Program-made: the position numbers and the translations under genes
Shown here: piece by piece, positions 24,511 to 25,257 of the stretch
Numbering within the stretch: the stretch's first letter is position 1
Layout of the letters: each line of letters opens with the position of its first letter
Notes under the pieces: generated by a model
What the model was told of the DNA's origin: nothing
Database searches by the model: none
The model's input: only the letters and a program-made list of their open reading frames with translations
Origin: Penium margaritaceum
Taxonomy: Eukaryota > Streptophyta > Zygnematophyceae > Desmidiales > Peniaceae
NCBI GenBank assembly: GCA_023375785.1
Contig: SZWC01006814.1
Coordinates: 18,532-43,788, forward strand
Reading direction: 5' to 3'
Length of the DNA stretch: 25,257 nucleotides

Positions 24511-24918
24511 TCAGAAGGTGAGCTCCACTATACGGTTGTGTTCTTCTGCAAACGGCAAGTCAAATGACAGCCGCCCATCCTCCTCTCCATGCTCAAATTT
24601 CACGGCCGTTTCACCATCAAGGATTACTTTGGACGGCGGCGCAGAGGCATAGACCACAAAAATCCCTCCTCCTTGCACCCTCATCGACAATTCATTGCTT
24701 GCCAATCTTCCTCCTTGCTCGCCCTTACCAGATGTTGTTGGTGCTGCAGCTGCCTGGAAGTCTCCCACCCCAGCCAACACGCCATTTGCTCCGGATGAAG
24801 GGTCAGCATTTCGGATACTGATTGGCTTTCTGTGTGAGGTGGTGATGGAGAGAATGGCACCGCCAGCATTGTACATGTCCACGAGGCCAATGGGCGCCAC
24901 TCGGATGTGCCCAACAGT
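24511..24918 (-). CDS. Raffinose synthase family gene B, last exon (C-terminus)
   Basis: Final exon of a second GH36 raffinose synthase / SIP1-family protein. Acceptor TGAATTCCAG precedes 24918 after a long pyrimidine-rich tract. The exon is 408 nt, phase 0, ending at TGA 24511-24513. It encodes TVGHIRVAPIGLVDMYNAGG, then LSMRVQGGGIFVVYASAPPS, KVILDGETAVKFEH and RLSFDLPFAEEHNRIVELTF. This follows the family C-terminal beta-domain (FAPIGLxNMxNxGGAI ... VxGxGxFxxYxSxxPxxCxxxG). A ~50-residue Ala/Gly/Ser-rich insert separates the two conserved halves. The rest of the gene lies right of the window. It has the same strand as gene A and lies upstream of it. Confidence 0.85.
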   Translation of the reverse strand, partial: TVGHIRVAPIGLVDMYNAGGAILSITTSHRKPISIRNADPSSGANGVLAGVGDFQAAAAPTTSGKGEQGGRLASNELSMRVQGGGIFVVYASAPPSKVILDGETAVKFEHGEEDGRLSFDLPFAEEHNRIVELTF

Positions 24919-25257
24919 CTGGAATTCAGGAAGATTGAAAGGAAAAGAAACACAAAGGAAGAGATGCACATGCTTTCATTAAGAATACACTATGTGATAA
25001 GTTTCAGTCATTTTGAGATTGAGAGAGCACACCAGCAGAGGAAAGAGCAGCAGCAGGAGCATACTGAGTGGCAAATGCAGCACCAGATCAATGAAGTGAA
25101 TGCGAACAAGGACAATGGGAACAAGGAACCTATTTTCTATTGTTCACCTCCTTGGGCTTTACTTCCAGAGCAAGATATAGGGGGGAATAGAGATATCATA
25201 AGGAGAAGGTAGTCAGAAACTCCAGTTAACCTAGAGAATTTGGAAGAAGAAAAAGAT
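24919..25257 (-). other. Presumed last intron of gene B (partial)
   Basis: Minus-strand sequence upstream of the last exon. It is pyrimidine-rich near the acceptor. A plus-strand reading with Gln/Glu-rich residues (about 24907-25212) overlaps it, but nothing identifies it as a gene. Confidence 0.5.

Overview
The window looks like nuclear DNA of a streptophyte (green plant lineage). It carries two spliced genes of the plant raffinose synthase / SIP1 family (GH36), plant-type Ty1/copia and Ty3/gypsy (chromovirus) retrotransposons primed by initiator tRNA-Met, long introns and large microsatellites. My best guess is a charophyte alga such as Chara; this rests on the style of the sequence, not on a search.

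Layout. Positions 1-5135 (minus strand) hold the first exons of raffinose synthase gene A: exon 1 at 4420-5135, exon 2 at 2335-2609, exon 3 at 248-338 and probably exon 4 at 1-27. The gene runs off the left edge. All joins keep the frame and use GT-AG sites. Intron 1 contains a ~320 bp alternating purine-pyrimidine microsatellite. Intron 2 contains degenerate TTCGGAT-type and GCATGCAC-type repeats and a 100-bp tandem duplication that copies the exon 2 end with its splice donor. Positions 5136-6773 are the upstream region of gene A, with three ACGTGG (ABRE-core) sites but no recognisable gene.

Positions 6774-20135 are a nest of dead LTR retrotransposons. A plus-strand chromovirus (LTRs 6779-7068 plus 13711-13963, and 19578-20130; target duplication ATCCC/ATCCT) has gag, protease, RT, RNase H, integrase and a chromodomain remnant, all broken by stops and frameshifts. 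A minus-strand Ty1/copia element (7069-13705; target duplication CCAAA/CCAAC) sits inside its 5' LTR. A 700-bp TG...CA element with an array of perfect hairpins (16628-17327; TCGAC/TCCAC) sits inside its RT and is best read as a solo LTR.

Positions 20136-24510 are AT-richer and mostly non-coding: a 55-bp duplication, a 195-bp tandem repeat, a ~124-bp degenerate tandem repeat, and one possible exon at 22595-22754. Positions 24511-24918 (minus strand) are the last exon of a second raffinose synthase-family gene, B, whose body lies beyond the right edge. Genes A and B are therefore in the same orientation, head to tail, with B upstream of A and about 19.4 kb of mainly transposon-derived sequence between them.

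No tRNA, rRNA, CRISPR array or prokaryotic feature was seen. The transposon ORFs are all defective; the only likely functional genes are the two partial raffinose synthase genes.
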